Positions 1-9,774 of a stretch of 64,000 bases of DNA are shown here, in pieces. This stretch comes from Bombyx mori. Lineage: Eukaryota; Arthropoda; Insecta; Lepidoptera; Bombycidae. A program made the translations under genes and the position numbers. The notes beneath the pieces were generated by a model. It saw only the letters and a program-made list of their open reading frames with translations. It was not told the origin of the DNA and did not search any database. The stretch lies in assembly GCF_030269925.1 (NCBI RefSeq), contig NC_085135.1, positions 9,982,753-10,046,752 of the forward strand, written 5' to 3'. The number at the start of each line of letters is the position of its first letter. Position 1 is the stretch's first letter.

Positions 1-705
1 TCGACATTCAGATGATTAGTACGAAGCCGGGATAATACTTCCCTAACCCGGTTGGGGTCCTGCTCGTGGTTTCCGCATTCGATATTGAAGATGTCTACTT
101 TTAGCCGTTGGTCAAAAGTGACGGTAATGTCGGAGTCAGTGGGGTTTTCCATCTCTATGATACCCGTATGATCGGTGACGGTAGTGATACATTCGTGTAC
201 AATGCAGTTACATATCACTTGCTCATTTATGTGCACTTCACCATCAGGGCTGTCTATGGGCACGTTAATCACCCTAGTTGTATTAGCAGGGATAAGTTCC
301 TGATAGTTGGCCCTTCTACACATATAACATAACAACGGTATACAAGTATGATCGGTAATGAGTAAATTGCGTTTCAGATCGATTTGAGCTCCGTCTAAGA
401 GGTCAAGTCCTAACAGTCCGTCGAAATGATTATGGAATTTGTAGATGAACAATTTAACATCTTTTTGTTCATTGATATCTATAAAGTTCGGTAATGTTAT
501 TGAGAAGTCGTGGGTGCTCGTGATACGCGAGTTTGTAACCTCGAAAGGGTCTCGGTTGAGAGGTACGTGTGAAAAATACTTCTGCACGGCTTCAGGGCTG
601 ATAAACGACTGATTTGCGCCAGTATCCACTAGAAATTTAAGTGGTGGTTCGGACATCTGTATGTAACGTAATTCTCTTTTACATTGTAAATTAAGTTCTA
701 TTTTG
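1..705 (-). CDS. pol: Pol N-terminus with aspartic protease (partial)
   Basis: The minus-strand frame, -1 relative to gag, is open to the window edge. It carries a retroviral-type aspartic protease with the motif LKFLVDTGANQSF (catalytic DTG, about 610-650) and, near 400, the flap-side motif GLLGLDLL. This protease would cleave Gag and Pol. A region before the reverse transcriptase follows and the RT itself is outside. I saw no stop in any of the codons I read through 705 bases. No separate pol start codon is needed if expression is by frameshift. Confidence 0.8.
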
Positions 706-2140
706 GTTCGGGGTCGGTTCGACCTTTGTGAAAATCCGATTCATTTTGGTTTTGTCGACTGGTTGAGGGTTGAGGACCCTCCAAGGCATTTCCCGAGTAC
801 TGATGTTGCCCAAGGTCATCAGCGTACGCGTTATTATATGCGTATTCGATCGGGCTTTGATCGTAATATGTGTTAAAGTCATAGTAGTAATCGTTCGTTT
901 CAGTGTACGGGTCAGAGTTGTAATACATGTCGTCATTGTCCGTCATAATATTGTAATTTATTTCACGCGTTTTGAAATAATTTGACGGTGGTGGATTCCC
1001 GAATTTACGCCAGTCATGTCCCGACATCGTAGGCGGAAGCGTTTTAGTAACAAAATGACTAACTCCGCTCATTGGTTTCGGTCCAGGGTTTTGGGGGTTG
1101 TTACGCGAAGGAAATCTAAATGCCGCTTGGGGGTTGTAATTAGGTGGAGGTGCGCGGAACATTTGCTGCGTGCGACTGGGCATCCGCGGCTGGTAAAAGT
1201 TGTTAGGCGGCTGGTAACCGGCTTGCGGTTGCATCATCGTCGGTCTATACGATTGCGGTTGTGGCATAATGTTAAATGGTTTAGGTGGCGTGAAGGAGGT
1301 GAACCCGGGAACTTTTGGTGGTCCATGGGTCTGCTGTTGCGGCGTATATGAATGGCGTTTGTCAGCGTTTTCATTACGTTGTTGCAAATAAATTATGTTT
1401 AACTCCTCTTGGACAAATTCCAGTGCCTTTTCAATTGTATTGGGTCTCATACATCGAATACGTGACCCCAGAGGTTCTCTAAGCCCTCTCACAAAAGATT
1501 GTAACGTTAATTTTTTGTATAATTCACGTTTAGCCTCAATAGTGGTGCTAATCGTTTCATGCAATGTGACGTAAGTCATTATGGTACTGAAGAGGTTCTG
1601 GCATTTGTCAAAAAACTCAATAGGTGTGCTGTTTCCTTGTCCTAGTAGCGAAAGGTCATTGTAAAGAGCGGTTTCGTCTCTCTGGTCTGAAAAATTGTTG
1701 ATTAAAGCATTACGAATGCCCTGCCAGCTTTCGGGTATCCCGTTTGAATTAATTGTCCTTGCCGCATTACCGGTAATTTTATTTAAAATTCCATTTAATA
1801 AACATAAGTTAGTTAAATCCGCGCCTGGCTCAGCTCTTAGATATTGAATGACAATTTGATCACAAATTCGAATGAACCTCGTGAGAACATTCGGATTCCC
1901 GTCGAATTCCGGCACTGGGCGCAACGCCTTATAAATGGTGTCAGGGTCCATTATGTCTAATATACTACCACTAAATAACCTATCTATACCTAAGTCTAAT
2001 TCTAATTCAAGAAGGTCGATATTTCTACCTAAATCTAGCTCCCTATTGCGATTGATCTGCCTTGAAGAGACAGATCGGTGAGGTTTGTGAGGGTGGAAAA
2101 TTTTGACGGGTTCGTACAAGGAAGCAACACAAGGGTACAA
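698..2140 (-). CDS. gag: Gag of errantivirus-like Gypsy element
   Basis: A continuous minus-strand frame of 480 codons. The likely start is the internal ATG at 1951, which opens MDPDTIYKALRP and is followed by a capsid-like region (EFDGNPNVLTRFIRICD) as in errantivirus Gag; the upstream ATG at 2140 would add about 63 residues of leader. The C-terminal third is rich in Pro, Asn, Gln and Tyr and has no CCHC zinc knuckle, which is common in this group. The frame is unbroken. The stop at 698-700 lies in an A-rich overlap with pol, so a -1 ribosomal frameshift probably links the two. It would form the particle shell packaging element RNA. Confidence 0.85.
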   Translation of the reverse strand: MYPCVASLYEPVKIFHPHKPHRSVSSRQINRNRELDLGRNIDLLELELDLGIDRLFSGSILDIMDPDTIYKALRPVPEFDGNPNVLTRFIRICDQIVIQYLRAEPGADLTNLCLLNGILNKITGNAARTINSNGIPESWQGIRNALINNFSDQRDETALYNDLSLLGQGNSTPIEFFDKCQNLFSTIMTYVTLHETISTTIEAKRELYKKLTLQSFVRGLREPLGSRIRCMRPNTIEKALEFVQEELNIIYLQQRNENADKRHSYTPQQQTHGPPKVPGFTSFTPPKPFNIMPQPQSYRPTMMQPQAGYQPPNNFYQPRMPSRTQQMFRAPPPNYNPQAAFRFPSRNNPQNPGPKPMSGVSHFVTKTLPPTMSGHDWRKFGNPPPSNYFKTREINYNIMTDNDDMYYNSDPYTETNDYYYDFNTYYDQSPIEYAYNNAYADDLGQHQYSGNALEGPQPSTSRQNQNESDFHKGRTDPEPK

Positions 2141-2328
2141 TAATTCGAATGTACTTACAGATTTTTCATTATCTTCGGTCCACTGAAGTTCAAGTGATCG
2201 CCTTCGGCCGCGAGCCTACCAAAGTTCGAATCTCGAGACAAAGCACTTAATAGCGCGAGCAGCGTCAATGCGTGATCGCTGGGTTTCGATATTAGAGGTC
2301 CTTAAATCGCGCGCGCACTGCTTCTCAA

Positions 2329-2347
2329 GATCCTACCGACTGCGCCA
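2329..2347 (-). other. Primer-binding site, tRNA-Ser type
   Basis: On the minus strand the bases read TGGCGCAGTCGGTAGGATC, complementary to a tRNA-Ser 3' end as used by 17.6 and 297. It directly abuts the LTR. Confidence 0.85.
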
Positions 2348-2763
2348 ATTACGGAGGTCGCAGCCTAAGGTCTTAAAAAAAACCGAAACTGACTCTAAAG
2401 TTTATTAAAATAAAATTGATTACAATGAAACTTAAACTTAATTATTGCTACTGGTCTGTCTTCCGACGATGTGAGTTCAGAAGTGCGGGCCCCGTGGCTG
2501 GCTTCGAGGCTCCATGAGGTAAAGGTGCTGAATCGGCGTCCCCGCACTCATGTGCGTCAATGTGCCATTTACGTCAATGCACGGTTTCTAGGGTGTTGAA
2601 ATGCTGTCTCAGCTTTCACGACAGTCACGTACGCCAATGTATATATGTGGTAAAATTCCTATTGCATATCGGAATATTACATAGAGTTAGGGTATATAAC
2701 ATGTTTATAAATAGTAGAAAAAATGCAAAGCACATAGTATCAGTTTCTGAAATAAAGTTACAC
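2348..2763 (-). repeat. 5' LTR of the errantivirus-like element
   Basis: The 3' edge of the LTR on the minus strand is fixed by the adjoining primer-binding site. The 5' edge is a best guess: I placed it at an AGTGTAAC start because this group begins LTRs with AGT. The second LTR needed to prove the edge and the TSD is not in the window. A TATA-rich stretch and a T8 run followed by AAGACC lie inside it. Confidence 0.55.
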
Positions 2764-2800
2764 TTAAACATAGAAAAAATATTGTACATAATAATTTTTA

Positions 2801-3809
2801 TCAAACTGTATCCGGGCCAAAATGCTTCTCCACGTCGGCCTGAACTCTGATTCTGAGCGCAGGAGTACCATCACCACGACGAATATAAATTCGTCCGTCC
2901 TTGGTCCAGACATACTTCCTACCTTTATCCTTTCCCTTTTGACGGGTAGTACCAAACAGCTTGCGGTTATATGCGGACAAACGTTCATTTAAATATACAG
3001 TACGGACGGGGCCAGGTACATCTAAATCAGTAGTGGAGAGGTTGCGGCGCACGCGGGCTCCCTTCAATAGTGCATCGCGAACCGAGCGACGAGCCAGTCG
3101 TACTGATAGTATACGAGGACGATTGTCGTTGCCCTCAATGAAATTGCGTCTTACTGCACCAATCTATGTCGCGCACGTCAAGTTTCACTCCCAGTTTTAC
3201 CGCCACAACCTGGACTAAATGACAAGTGCTTTCTTTACGAACTTCCGGCAAACCAATGATGTCAATATCATTCCTGAGCAAGTCCTGGTCGCGTTCACGC
3301 AGCTGAGTGTGAAGTTCACTCACCGTGGAATCCAAGTCAGAACCTGCTGCTGTTGAGACGATCTCTGCTAGACGAGCCTCAAGACCAAGCACTCGGGCTT
3401 CCACCGCGTCGATGCGTCCATGACAAGATTTGAGGAGCTCCTTAAACTCAGCGATATCATTTCGGCACACTCTCAAGTCAGTTCTTAGGCCCACCAGCTC
3501 ATCCTTAAAAGATCGGATTTCTAACCCAAGGTCGACACGAGACTCCAGCGACTGATTCATCGTATCTGCATCAACATCTCCCTCGCTCGAAGTGTGATGC
3601 ACCCCGACAGCTGTCAGCCCTCGTACAGGAGTTGCCGCATTATCCCCACGAGGTACCTTCGCTGAGCAACTAGGGCAGATCCAGCCCCGAGGCGCAGCGC
3701 CCGCAGATGGGATTGCCACGCATCCTTTATGGAAATTGTCACTGCATTTACTACAACGCGCACAGTCCGCGGTTGACAAGAATTTCCCACATGCTCCACA
3801 CTTTGCCAT
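2801..3809 (-). pseudogene. PHD-finger, coiled-coil, Baculo_FP-like protein
   Basis: The start is MAKCGACGKFL at 3809. The N-terminal 50 residues form a PHD-type zinc finger (CGACGKF, CARCSKCSDNFHKGC, WICPSC). A heptad-rich coiled coil follows (roughly residues 80-170), and then a domain like the baculovirus FP25K C-terminal domain (VYLNERLSAYNRKLFG, KYVWTKDGRIYIRR). One frameshift near 3150 separates the two open frames (3135-3809 and 2801 to about 3150). Lepidopteran genomes carry many copies annotated as zinc finger DNA-binding protein; I think they are ORF1 proteins of a CR1/Jockey-related LINE, but no ORF2 is present here. A retrogene or domesticated copy is the alternative. Confidence 0.65.
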
Positions 3810-4230
3810 TGTCTTGTGGTTTACAGATGGACAGCAGGGATAAAGTTGTATTGTAATAACTTGTGTGATTTAATATTTTGAATTTTGAATGTTTTCAATT
3901 AGTTTTTCATTTGTAATAATATTGTTTTCTTTCAATGGAATAACAGGAGGAGTCTGAGGTTTGGGTGGGGACATTGGTTTCTCATGAGTCTTGTTTACTA
4001 TGGTTTGCTGACGCGGTTTGTAAATCTGTGTGGTTGGTGGTAAATTTGGTATTGATTTGATTGAATTTAGTATTGACTGTAGAAGCATAGGATTTGTTTT
4101 TGTTTACTCTGTTTATCCGGTCTTGTCTTTGTTGAAGTTTTAAGTTTTTAGCTGGACAATCTTTAGAAATTGCAAGATGTGGTCCCTCGCAATTTGCACA
4201 CTTCGGTGGGGTGTCTTTAGGACATTCAGA

Positions 4231-4681
4231 AAAGTGAAGTCGTCGTGGCCTAAAGGATAAGACGTCCGGTGCATTCGGACCTAGCGATGCACCGATGTTC
4301 GAATCCCGCAGGCGGGTACCAATTTTTCTAATGAAATACGTACTCAACAATTGTTCACGATTGACTTCCACGGTGAAGGAATAACATCGTGTAATAAAAA
4401 TCAAACCCGCAAAATTATAATTTGCGTAATTATTGGTGGTAGGACCTCTTGTGAGTCCGCACGGGTAGGTACCACCGCCCCGCTTATTTCTGCCGTGAAG
4501 CAGTAATGCGTTTCGGTTTGAAGGGTGGGGCCGCCGTTGTAACTATACTGAGACCTTAGAACTTATATCTCAAGGTGGGTGGCGCATTTACGTTGTAGAT
4601 GTCTATGGGCTCCAGTAACCACTTAATATCAGGTGGGCTGTGAGCTCGTCCACCCATCTAAGCAATAAAAAAAAAAAGTGA
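4231..4681 (+). mobile_element. Bm1 SINE with target-site duplications
   Basis: The element body is 4238-4674 and ends in an A-rich tail. It is flanked by the direct repeat aaagtga (4231-4237 and 4675-4681). A tRNA-like head has an A box tggcctaaagg (4246-4256) and a B box gttcgaatccc (4297-4307), the internal promoter for RNA polymerase III. The body, with the stretch tgtgagctcgtccacccat near the tail, agrees with what I know of B. mori Bm1, the best species marker in the window. It is inserted in the Jockey gag gene, in the opposite orientation. Confidence 0.92.
4246..4307 (+). promoter_or_regulatory. Internal Pol III promoter of Bm1
   Basis: The A box (4246-4256) and B box (4297-4307) match the eukaryotic consensus closely, with starts 51 bases apart. 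Confidence 0.8.
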
Positions 4682-4769
4682 TGTGTCAAACTGCATATGG
4701 AGCATTTTTGGGTGCCCCTGCATATTTTAGCCTGATGGTTAAATTTAAAACATTTGTAGCATTGTAGTA

Positions 4770-4784
4770 GGGGTGATACATATT
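4770..4784. repeat. TSD copy 1, ggggtgatacatatt
   Basis: First of three exact copies of a 15-bp sequence (also 6193-6207 and 29648-29662). The copies bracket R1-A and R1-B. Removing both insertions joins the two parts of the Jockey gag in one reading frame. Confidence 0.95.
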
Positions 4785-6192
4785 GGTGCGGTCGATGGCA
4801 CTGTACGGGGCTCCCGTGTGGTGCCACGCCCTGACCCGCGACAACGTTGCGGCGTTGCGACGTCCGCAGCGCGCGATTGCGGTCAGGGCGGTTCGTGGAT
4901 ACCGCACCGTCTCGTTCGAGGCGGCGTGCGTGCTAGCTGGGACGCCTCCCTGGAACCTGGAAGCGGAGGCGCTCGCTGCGGATTACGCGTGGCGATGCGA
5001 TCTCCGCTCCAGGGGGGAGCCGCGTCCTGGCGCGGTGGAAGTTCGAGCGCGGAAGCTTCAATCTCGGCGTGCCGTGCTCGAGGCGTGGTCTCGCCGCCTG
5101 GCGGACCCCGCCTACGGGCGACGGACCGTCGAGGCGATCCGCCCGATCCTCTCGGACTGGGTGAATCGCGACCGAGGACGTCTCACCTTCCGAGCGACGC
5201 AGGTGCTCACGGGACACGGCTGTTTCGGTCGCTACCTGCACCTCGTCGCCCGGAGGGAGCCGACGCCGAAGTGCCACCACTGCAGTGGCTGCAACGAGGA
5301 CACGGCGGAGCATACGCTCGCGTACTGCCCCGCTTTCGCGGAGCAGCGCCGCGTCCTCGTTGCAAAAATAGGACCGGACTTGTCGCTTCCGACCGTCGTG
5401 GCTACGATGCTCGGCAGCGACGAGTCCTGGCAGGCGATGCTCGACTTCTGCGAGTCCACCATCTCGCAGAAGGAGGCGGCGGAACGGGAGAGGGAGAGCT
5501 CTTCTTCCCTCTCGGCGCCGTGCCGCCGCCGTCGGGCCGGGGGTCGGAGGAGGGCGTTTGTCCAGCTCCAGCCCCTATGAGGAGGCAGTCTCCTCCCGGT
5601 GATGGTCACGGGGCGACCTAAGGGGGTTGAGGCTGCGCCGCACGCTACCGTCACTCTAGCGCGCTGGCACCAGGAGGACGGGACGGCGCGTCGGCGGCTG
5701 CGAACTGCGATGCGGTCCGCATTTTCGTCGTCGCTGTCGTCGCCGAACATACTGTTGAAGAGCAACCCGGTCGGCGGTGTATCGCGTTCCGACCTGGCAG
5801 GCTGGTTCTGGCCCAGCGGGGTATCCCGGAACACCAGCGGCACCGCCCGGGCGGCCTGGTAGGGCCGCCGTACCGCGGAGACTGACGTCGTTGGTCGTCG
5901 ACTATCGCCTCGACGACCCGTCAGTCGGGCGTCCTCGGGGTGGCGCCGCGTGTCTGGTTGTAGTGTTGACCGCGGGAACCCCCCTACTCTGAACGGGTTC
6001 TGACCCCGGACGGAGATCGGACGTCGGGTGTAAGAGTGCAGGGGAGTCGTTTAGTGGGTGGGCCCTAAAATCCTTGGGCCCACGATCTGCTCTCAACACC
6101 TGCAGATCGTTGAGTCTCACATACCCCGCGCGCCCCCTAGGCGCGGGGACCTCGTAGGAGGTTTGGCCCCCGGCCCGAGAAAAAAAAAAAAA
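4785..6192 (+). mobile_element. R1-clade LINE copy A, 5'-truncated
   Basis: A 1.4-kb 3' fragment of an R1-clade LINE ending in 12 or more A residues, flanked by exact copies of ggggtgatacatatt. Simple 5' truncation is usual for target-primed reverse transcription. The 3' UTR (5581 to about 6180) is GC-rich and contains a palindrome near 6125-6147 (ccccgcgcg...cgcgggg). It is the same family as the copies at 6296-7910 and 35141-40130. Confidence 0.9.
4786..5580 (+). pseudogene. R1-type ORF2, C-terminal 264 codons
   Basis: The frame begins directly at the truncation point in the thumb region after the RT palm (VRSMALYGAPVW) and runs unbroken to the natural stop. It includes the C-terminal CCHC knuckle CHHCSGCNEDTAEHTLAYC, which is typical of R1-clade ORF2 proteins. 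The Glu/Arg-rich tail (KEAAERERESS) is shared with the sister copies. Endonuclease and RT catalytic motifs are missing, so no activity is expected. Confidence 0.85.
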
Positions 6193-6207
6193 GGGGTGAT
6201 ACATATT
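6193..6207. repeat. TSD copy 2, ggggtgatacatatt
   Basis: This copy serves as the 3' duplication of R1-A and the 5' duplication of R1-B, so the two LINEs are separated by exactly one target sequence. Confidence 0.95.
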
Positions 6208-6295
6208 CCCCGCGGGAGTTGCTGGACTTCTACCGGGCGCGTCCGTAGGTGGCGGATAACGGGCCTCTGGGCTCTATTCCCAGGGGTATCGTCCG
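6208..6295 (+). other. R1-B 5' UTR, first part
   Basis: These 88 bases match, with differences, the reverse complement of the 5' leader of the minus-strand R1 copy (about 39996-40080), for example around ccgtaggtggcggataacgg. They lie directly after the TSD, so this is probably the true 5' end. Homology stops at 6295 and resumes at 7924. Confidence 0.8.
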
Positions 6296-7381
6296 CGACG
6301 GTTGGGGCTCGAAGTGGCGCTCGACAAAACCCAGGCCCTGCTCTTTCACGGGCCGGGACGAGCGCCGCCTCTGGGTGCCCACCTCGTGATCGGAGGCGTC
6401 CGCGTCGGGGTCGGGGTGACCGGTCTTCGGTACCTCGGCCTCGAACTGGACGGTCGGTGGAGCTTTCGCGCTCACTTTGAAAAATTGGGCCCTCGACTGA
6501 TGGCGACGGCCGGCTCTTTGAGCCGGCTGCTTCCAAACGTCGGGGGTCCCGATCAGGTGGCGCGCCGCCTCTACATGGGGGTGGTGCGGTCTATGGCACT
6601 ATACGGCGCTCCCGTATGGTGCCACGCCCTGACCCGCGAGAACGTCGCGGCGCTGCGACGTCCGCAGCGCGCGATCGCGGTCAGGGCGATCCGAGGATAC
6701 CGCACCGTCTCCTTCGAGGCGGCGTGCTTGCTCGCCGGGGCGCCACCCTGGGACCTGGAGGCGGAGGCGCTCGCTGCCGATTACAGGTGGCGTAGCGACC
6801 TCCGCTCTAGGGGGGAAGGGCGCCCCGGCGAAGGAGTAGTTCGAGCGCGGAGGCTCCAATCTCGGCGGTCCGTGCTGGAGGCGTGGTCTCGCCGCTTGGC
6901 GGACCCGTCGGCCGGCATCCGTACCGTCGAGGCGGTCCGCCCGGTTCTCGCGGACTGGGTGGGCCGCGACCGCGGATGCCTCACCTTCCGGCTGACGCAA
7001 ATGTTGACCGGCCATGGATGTTTTGGCCGGTACCTTTTCAAAATAGCCGGAAGGGAACCGACGGCGCAGTGCCACCACTGCCCGGACCGCGACGAGGATG
7101 ACACAGCGGAACACACGCTGGCGCGTTGCTCTGGATTTGACGAGCAGCGCGCCGCCCTCGTCGCGGTCATTGGAGAGGACCTCTCGCTGCCGCGCGTCGT
7201 GGCTACGATGCTCGGCAGCGACGCGTCCTGGAAGGCGATGCTCGACTTCTGCGAGTCCACCATCTCGCAGAAGGAGGCGGCGGAGCGAGAGAGGGAGAGC
7301 TCTTCCCTTTCCGCACCGATCCGTCGCCGTCGAGCCGGGGGCCGGATGCGGGAATACGCCCGTACGTCCCGGCCCCTGTAG
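6296..7381 (+). pseudogene. R1-type ORF2, C-terminal 361 codons
   Basis: The frame opens at the insertion point inside the RT domain, after the catalytic YADD region (RRLGLEVALDKTQALLFHG). It continues unbroken through the thumb (VRSMALYGAPVW) and the C-terminal CCHC knuckle (CHHCPDRDEDDTAEHTLARC) to the natural stop. It is 97 residues longer at the N-terminus than copy A. With no endonuclease or RT active site it is a dead-on-arrival copy. Confidence 0.85.
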
Positions 7382-7910
7382 GTGGCGGCCTCCCCCCGGT
7401 GAAGGTCAAGGGGCGACCTGAGGGGGTGAGGCCGCGCGGCGCGCTACCAGCACTCTAGCGCGCTGCCGTGGAGTGATTAGAGCGACCGGTCGACGGTGTA
7501 TCGCGTCCCGACCCGGCAGGCTGGTTCTGGTCCAGCGGGGTATTCCGGGACACCAGCGGCACCGTCTGGGCGGCCCGACGGGCTGCCGTACCGAGACGGC
7601 CGACGTTTCAGAGCCTTCGATTCGGCTCGAAGGCTCCGTCGGCTGGGCGTCCTTGGGGTGAGCCGCGCCGTCTGGTTGTAGTGTTGACCGCGGTAGCCCC
7701 CCTACCTCATCCGGGTTCTGACCTCGGAGGGGATCGGACGTCGGGTGTAAGAGTGCAGGGGAGTCGTTTAGTGGGTGGGTCCTAAAATCCTTGGGCCCGC
7801 GGTCTGCTCACAACACCATGCAGATCGTAGAGTCTCACATACCCCGCGCGCCCCTTTTGCGCGGGGACCTCGTAGGAGGTTCGGCCCTCTACCCGAAAAA
7901 AAAAAAAAAG
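6296..7910 (+). mobile_element. R1-clade LINE copy A2, 5'-truncated
   Basis: A second 5'-truncated copy of the R1-A family, inserted into the R1-B leader. The TSD is ggggtatcgtccg (6283-6295 and 7911-7923). It ends in about 14 A residues. The 3' UTR is nearly identical to that of the minus-strand copy at 35151-35665, so the family was active recently. Confidence 0.92.
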
Positions 7911-7923
7911 GGGGTATCGTCCG

Positions 7924-8382
7924 GTCTCTCTCGTTGTAACAGAACGTTGTAACAGAACAGACCGAACGACGTGGACCAAAACCAGCTCCGGGGGTTCCAA
8001 GCTCTCCTCCCCCTTCACTTGTTGAAGGGTGTTCCTCCTGGAGATGCGTGGGCCTCCACCTTTTATCCTTTTCCCTTTGATTATTTCGTTGATTTATTTA
8101 CTGTCTTTTTGTTTTCTTCATTTGTTTTATTTATATTTTGATTTGTAATCTGTAACTTTCTTCGTTTTACTGTTTGGTTTATCATTTTGTGTTATTCTCT
8201 ATCCTGTCTTTCTTCGCCTTTGGTTTTTATTTTTGGTTTTATTTGTTTTATTTTCTTCTTCTTTTCATTTCAATCCTAATCCTAAGCTTTGACACCCGGT
8301 GAGAGGATGCATGGCCGGTGGGCGACCGGTCGCTAGGGTGTCCCAGGGGACCGCACCCCGGGTAAAAAACAAAGGGAAACCA
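7924..8382 (+). other. R1-B 5' UTR, second part
   Basis: The leader continues with a repeated gttgtaacagaac element (around 7934-7958), then a T-rich tract (about 8060-8280), and a GC-rich segment before ORF1. Similar order and motifs occur in the leader of the minus-strand R1 copy. No open frame is supportable here. Confidence 0.65.
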
Positions 8383-8501
8383 ATGAAGATGTCCAGTTTG
8401 CAAAGAGTAATACCCCAGGAGGGTACCCGCCAAGCGGGAGAATCCCTCCGTACTACTGACTCGTCGGTAGTGCGCAGCCCCTCGTATTCTGGGGGGGGCA
8501 C
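8383..8501 (+). pseudogene. R1-B ORF1 (Gag-like), N-terminal piece
   Basis: The start is the ATG at 8383, with a second ATG at 8389. The first residues (VIPQEGTRQAGESLRTT) match the ORF1 start of the minus-strand R1 copy (LLPQEGTSCSAGGESLRAA), which supports the start. The frame is cut at 8501 by the Gypsy LTR; the frame beyond 19072 is in register once the Gypsy and one gcac are removed. Confidence 0.75.
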
Positions 8502-8620
8502 TGTATTGGAGTGTTGTAGGTGAAATAAAAGAGAACTGTTCAAGTCGACAATTCGTGTAATACTGTTATAATTTAGTGTGTGCAGTTACAAATATAAGGT
8601 TAGGCGAGCTGCACACTACA
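8502..8620 (-). repeat. 3' LTR of deleted Gypsy element
   Basis: 119 bp, TGTATTGG...CACACTACA on the plus strand, nearly identical to 18953-19071. The adjoining bases 8621-8634, read on the minus strand, give AAAAAGGGGGGAGG, a polypurine tract. Confidence 0.92.
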
Positions 8621-8849
8621 CCTCCCCCCTTTTTTAAAAAAAAATGATATTATTATATAATTCCTTTTTTTATATTTATTACTTAAACTAAATTACACAA
8701 AATATTATTAAATTTCATACTTTACTAACAAAAATCCAATAAAACAATATTTTAAGTTACAAACTTCTTTGTATTATTTTTATGAATTATGTATGCTTTA
8801 TTATCTTTATTCTTTATTATCTATATGCTTTATTATCCTTTAAAATTAT

Positions 8850-9180
8850 CTACATCTAATGACCCCATTAAATCTAAAATAACTCTCTCAAAAGCAGTGG
8901 ATGCCGTGGATGTGATAACCATTGGCTCCTTTGTACGTCTATTGGAATGCTTTTGAATCTGACAACTTTTACATTTCTTTACGTATTCTGATACTTCATT
9001 GGTCATTCCTGGCCAATAATAATACTTCCTAATATTATTTAACATTCTGTTTACCCCCGCGTGGCCACTCATGGGTAACAGGTGGAAGTCATTTAGGATC
9101 ACAGTCTTTGTGTCTTTGTCAGTAATACTTGTCACATCTTTAATAACAAGTAACTTGGGAAAATCTTTCAAATGGCTCAT
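8850..9180 (-). pseudogene. Gypsy integrase N-terminal zinc finger remnant
   Basis: The minus-strand frame holds an H2C2 integrase finger (HLLPMSGHAGVNRML, YYYWPG, CKSCQIQKH) and the first aspartate region of the catalytic core (ERVILDLMGSL). It then stops, with AT-rich sequence following to the LTR. The remaining DDE core and C-terminus are deleted, so it cannot integrate DNA. Confidence 0.75.
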
Positions 9181-9267
9181 TTCCTTTATAAAATTGTCTA
9201 CAAATCGTTCATAGCGCTTGCTTTTAATTATTACGAGCCTGTTTATTTTGATTTGCTTGCAAAAACG

Positions 9268-9645
9268 TTATAATTCTCTCATTAACACACTTACGGTAGA
9301 CAACGATTGAGAAATTATAAAAATTGCTGATTTTTCAGGCACGAATTTGCAATTACCATTATCACTAGTAAAATGTTTGAATTTTTCTATCTGTTTTAAT
9401 GTATTTTTATTACAAAATAGCATCAATTCAACGCCGTCAATTGGTCGTTTGAGGATTTCCACTACTTTAGGTTGATCAGGCCTTGGAGTAGAGGATACCT
9501 CCGTAGTCATGTTATTATTGTCACAGTCAATTCGTAATCTACGAGCCTGTGCTCTTGTCATGGACGATACTACATGCTGTTGCACTTCCTTTAAGCTGTT
9601 GGATGTAAAAGGTATCCGGCTCAATGCATCTGCAGCTGCGTTGTG
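9268..9645 (-). pseudogene. Gypsy RNase H / connection remnant
   Basis: The motif HNAAADALSRIPF marks the end of a Gypsy RNase H domain, followed by the linker to integrase. It is fused near 9645 directly to protease sequence, so the whole RT and most of RNase H are missing. The frame to the integrase piece is also broken near 9262. Confidence 0.7.
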
Positions 9646-9758
9646 CAAAATTCACATGATTATTTATAATATTTAAATAAATATATCTAGACTCTAAATT
9701 ACCACTAATTCCTTTTATAATTATCTTATCATGTTTTACTAAATTCAATAAATTCTTA
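9640..9758 (-). pseudogene. Gypsy protease, C-terminal part
   Basis: The minus-strand frame continues the aspartic protease across the RTE insertion. The N-terminal part with the catalytic DSGA motif lies at 13019-13116. The frame matches once the RTE and one TSD copy are removed. Confidence 0.65.
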
Positions 9759-9774
9759 TGTCGCGACAACCATC
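9759..9774. repeat. TSD of the RTE LINE, left copy
   Basis: atgtcgcgacaaccat is repeated exactly at 13003-13018. Confidence 0.93.

Larger units (their letters stand above)
1..2763 (-). mobile_element. Errantivirus-like Ty3/Gypsy element, 5' half
   Basis: A minus-strand LTR retrotransposon running off the left edge. In its own direction it shows a 5' LTR (about 2763 to 2348), a primer-binding site matching a tRNA-Ser 3' end, a leader, gag and the start of pol in an overlapping frame. An LTR that seems to begin AGT and ends AAT just before TGGCGCAGTCGG is the layout known for the 17.6/297 group of Drosophila errantiviruses. The 3' part (RT, RNase H, integrase, any env, 3' LTR) lies outside the window, so completeness and LTR age cannot be judged. 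Confidence 0.85.
3870..4784 (-). pseudogene. Jockey-type gag (ORF1), C-terminal half, SINE inside
   Basis: On the minus strand the segment encodes Jockey-type zinc knuckles, seen as CYKCFKFNHQAKIC, then CSIC, then CANCEGPHLAISKDC. The Bm1 SINE interrupts the frame between the second and third knuckle; the reading frame matches on both sides when SINE and one TSD copy are removed. A proline-rich tail ends near 3870 after at least one frameshift around 4010-4050. The N-terminal half is at 29663-30230, separated by the R1 insertions. The nucleic-acid chaperone role is known for Jockey ORF1 proteins; this copy is dead. Confidence 0.8.

Noticed and set aside
4773..5621. 282-codon plus-strand frame and several long minus-strand frames over the R1 copies
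   Set aside because: They overlap true R1 ORF2 in other frames. GC-rich coding DNA gives such shadow frames; they lack motifs and conservation.
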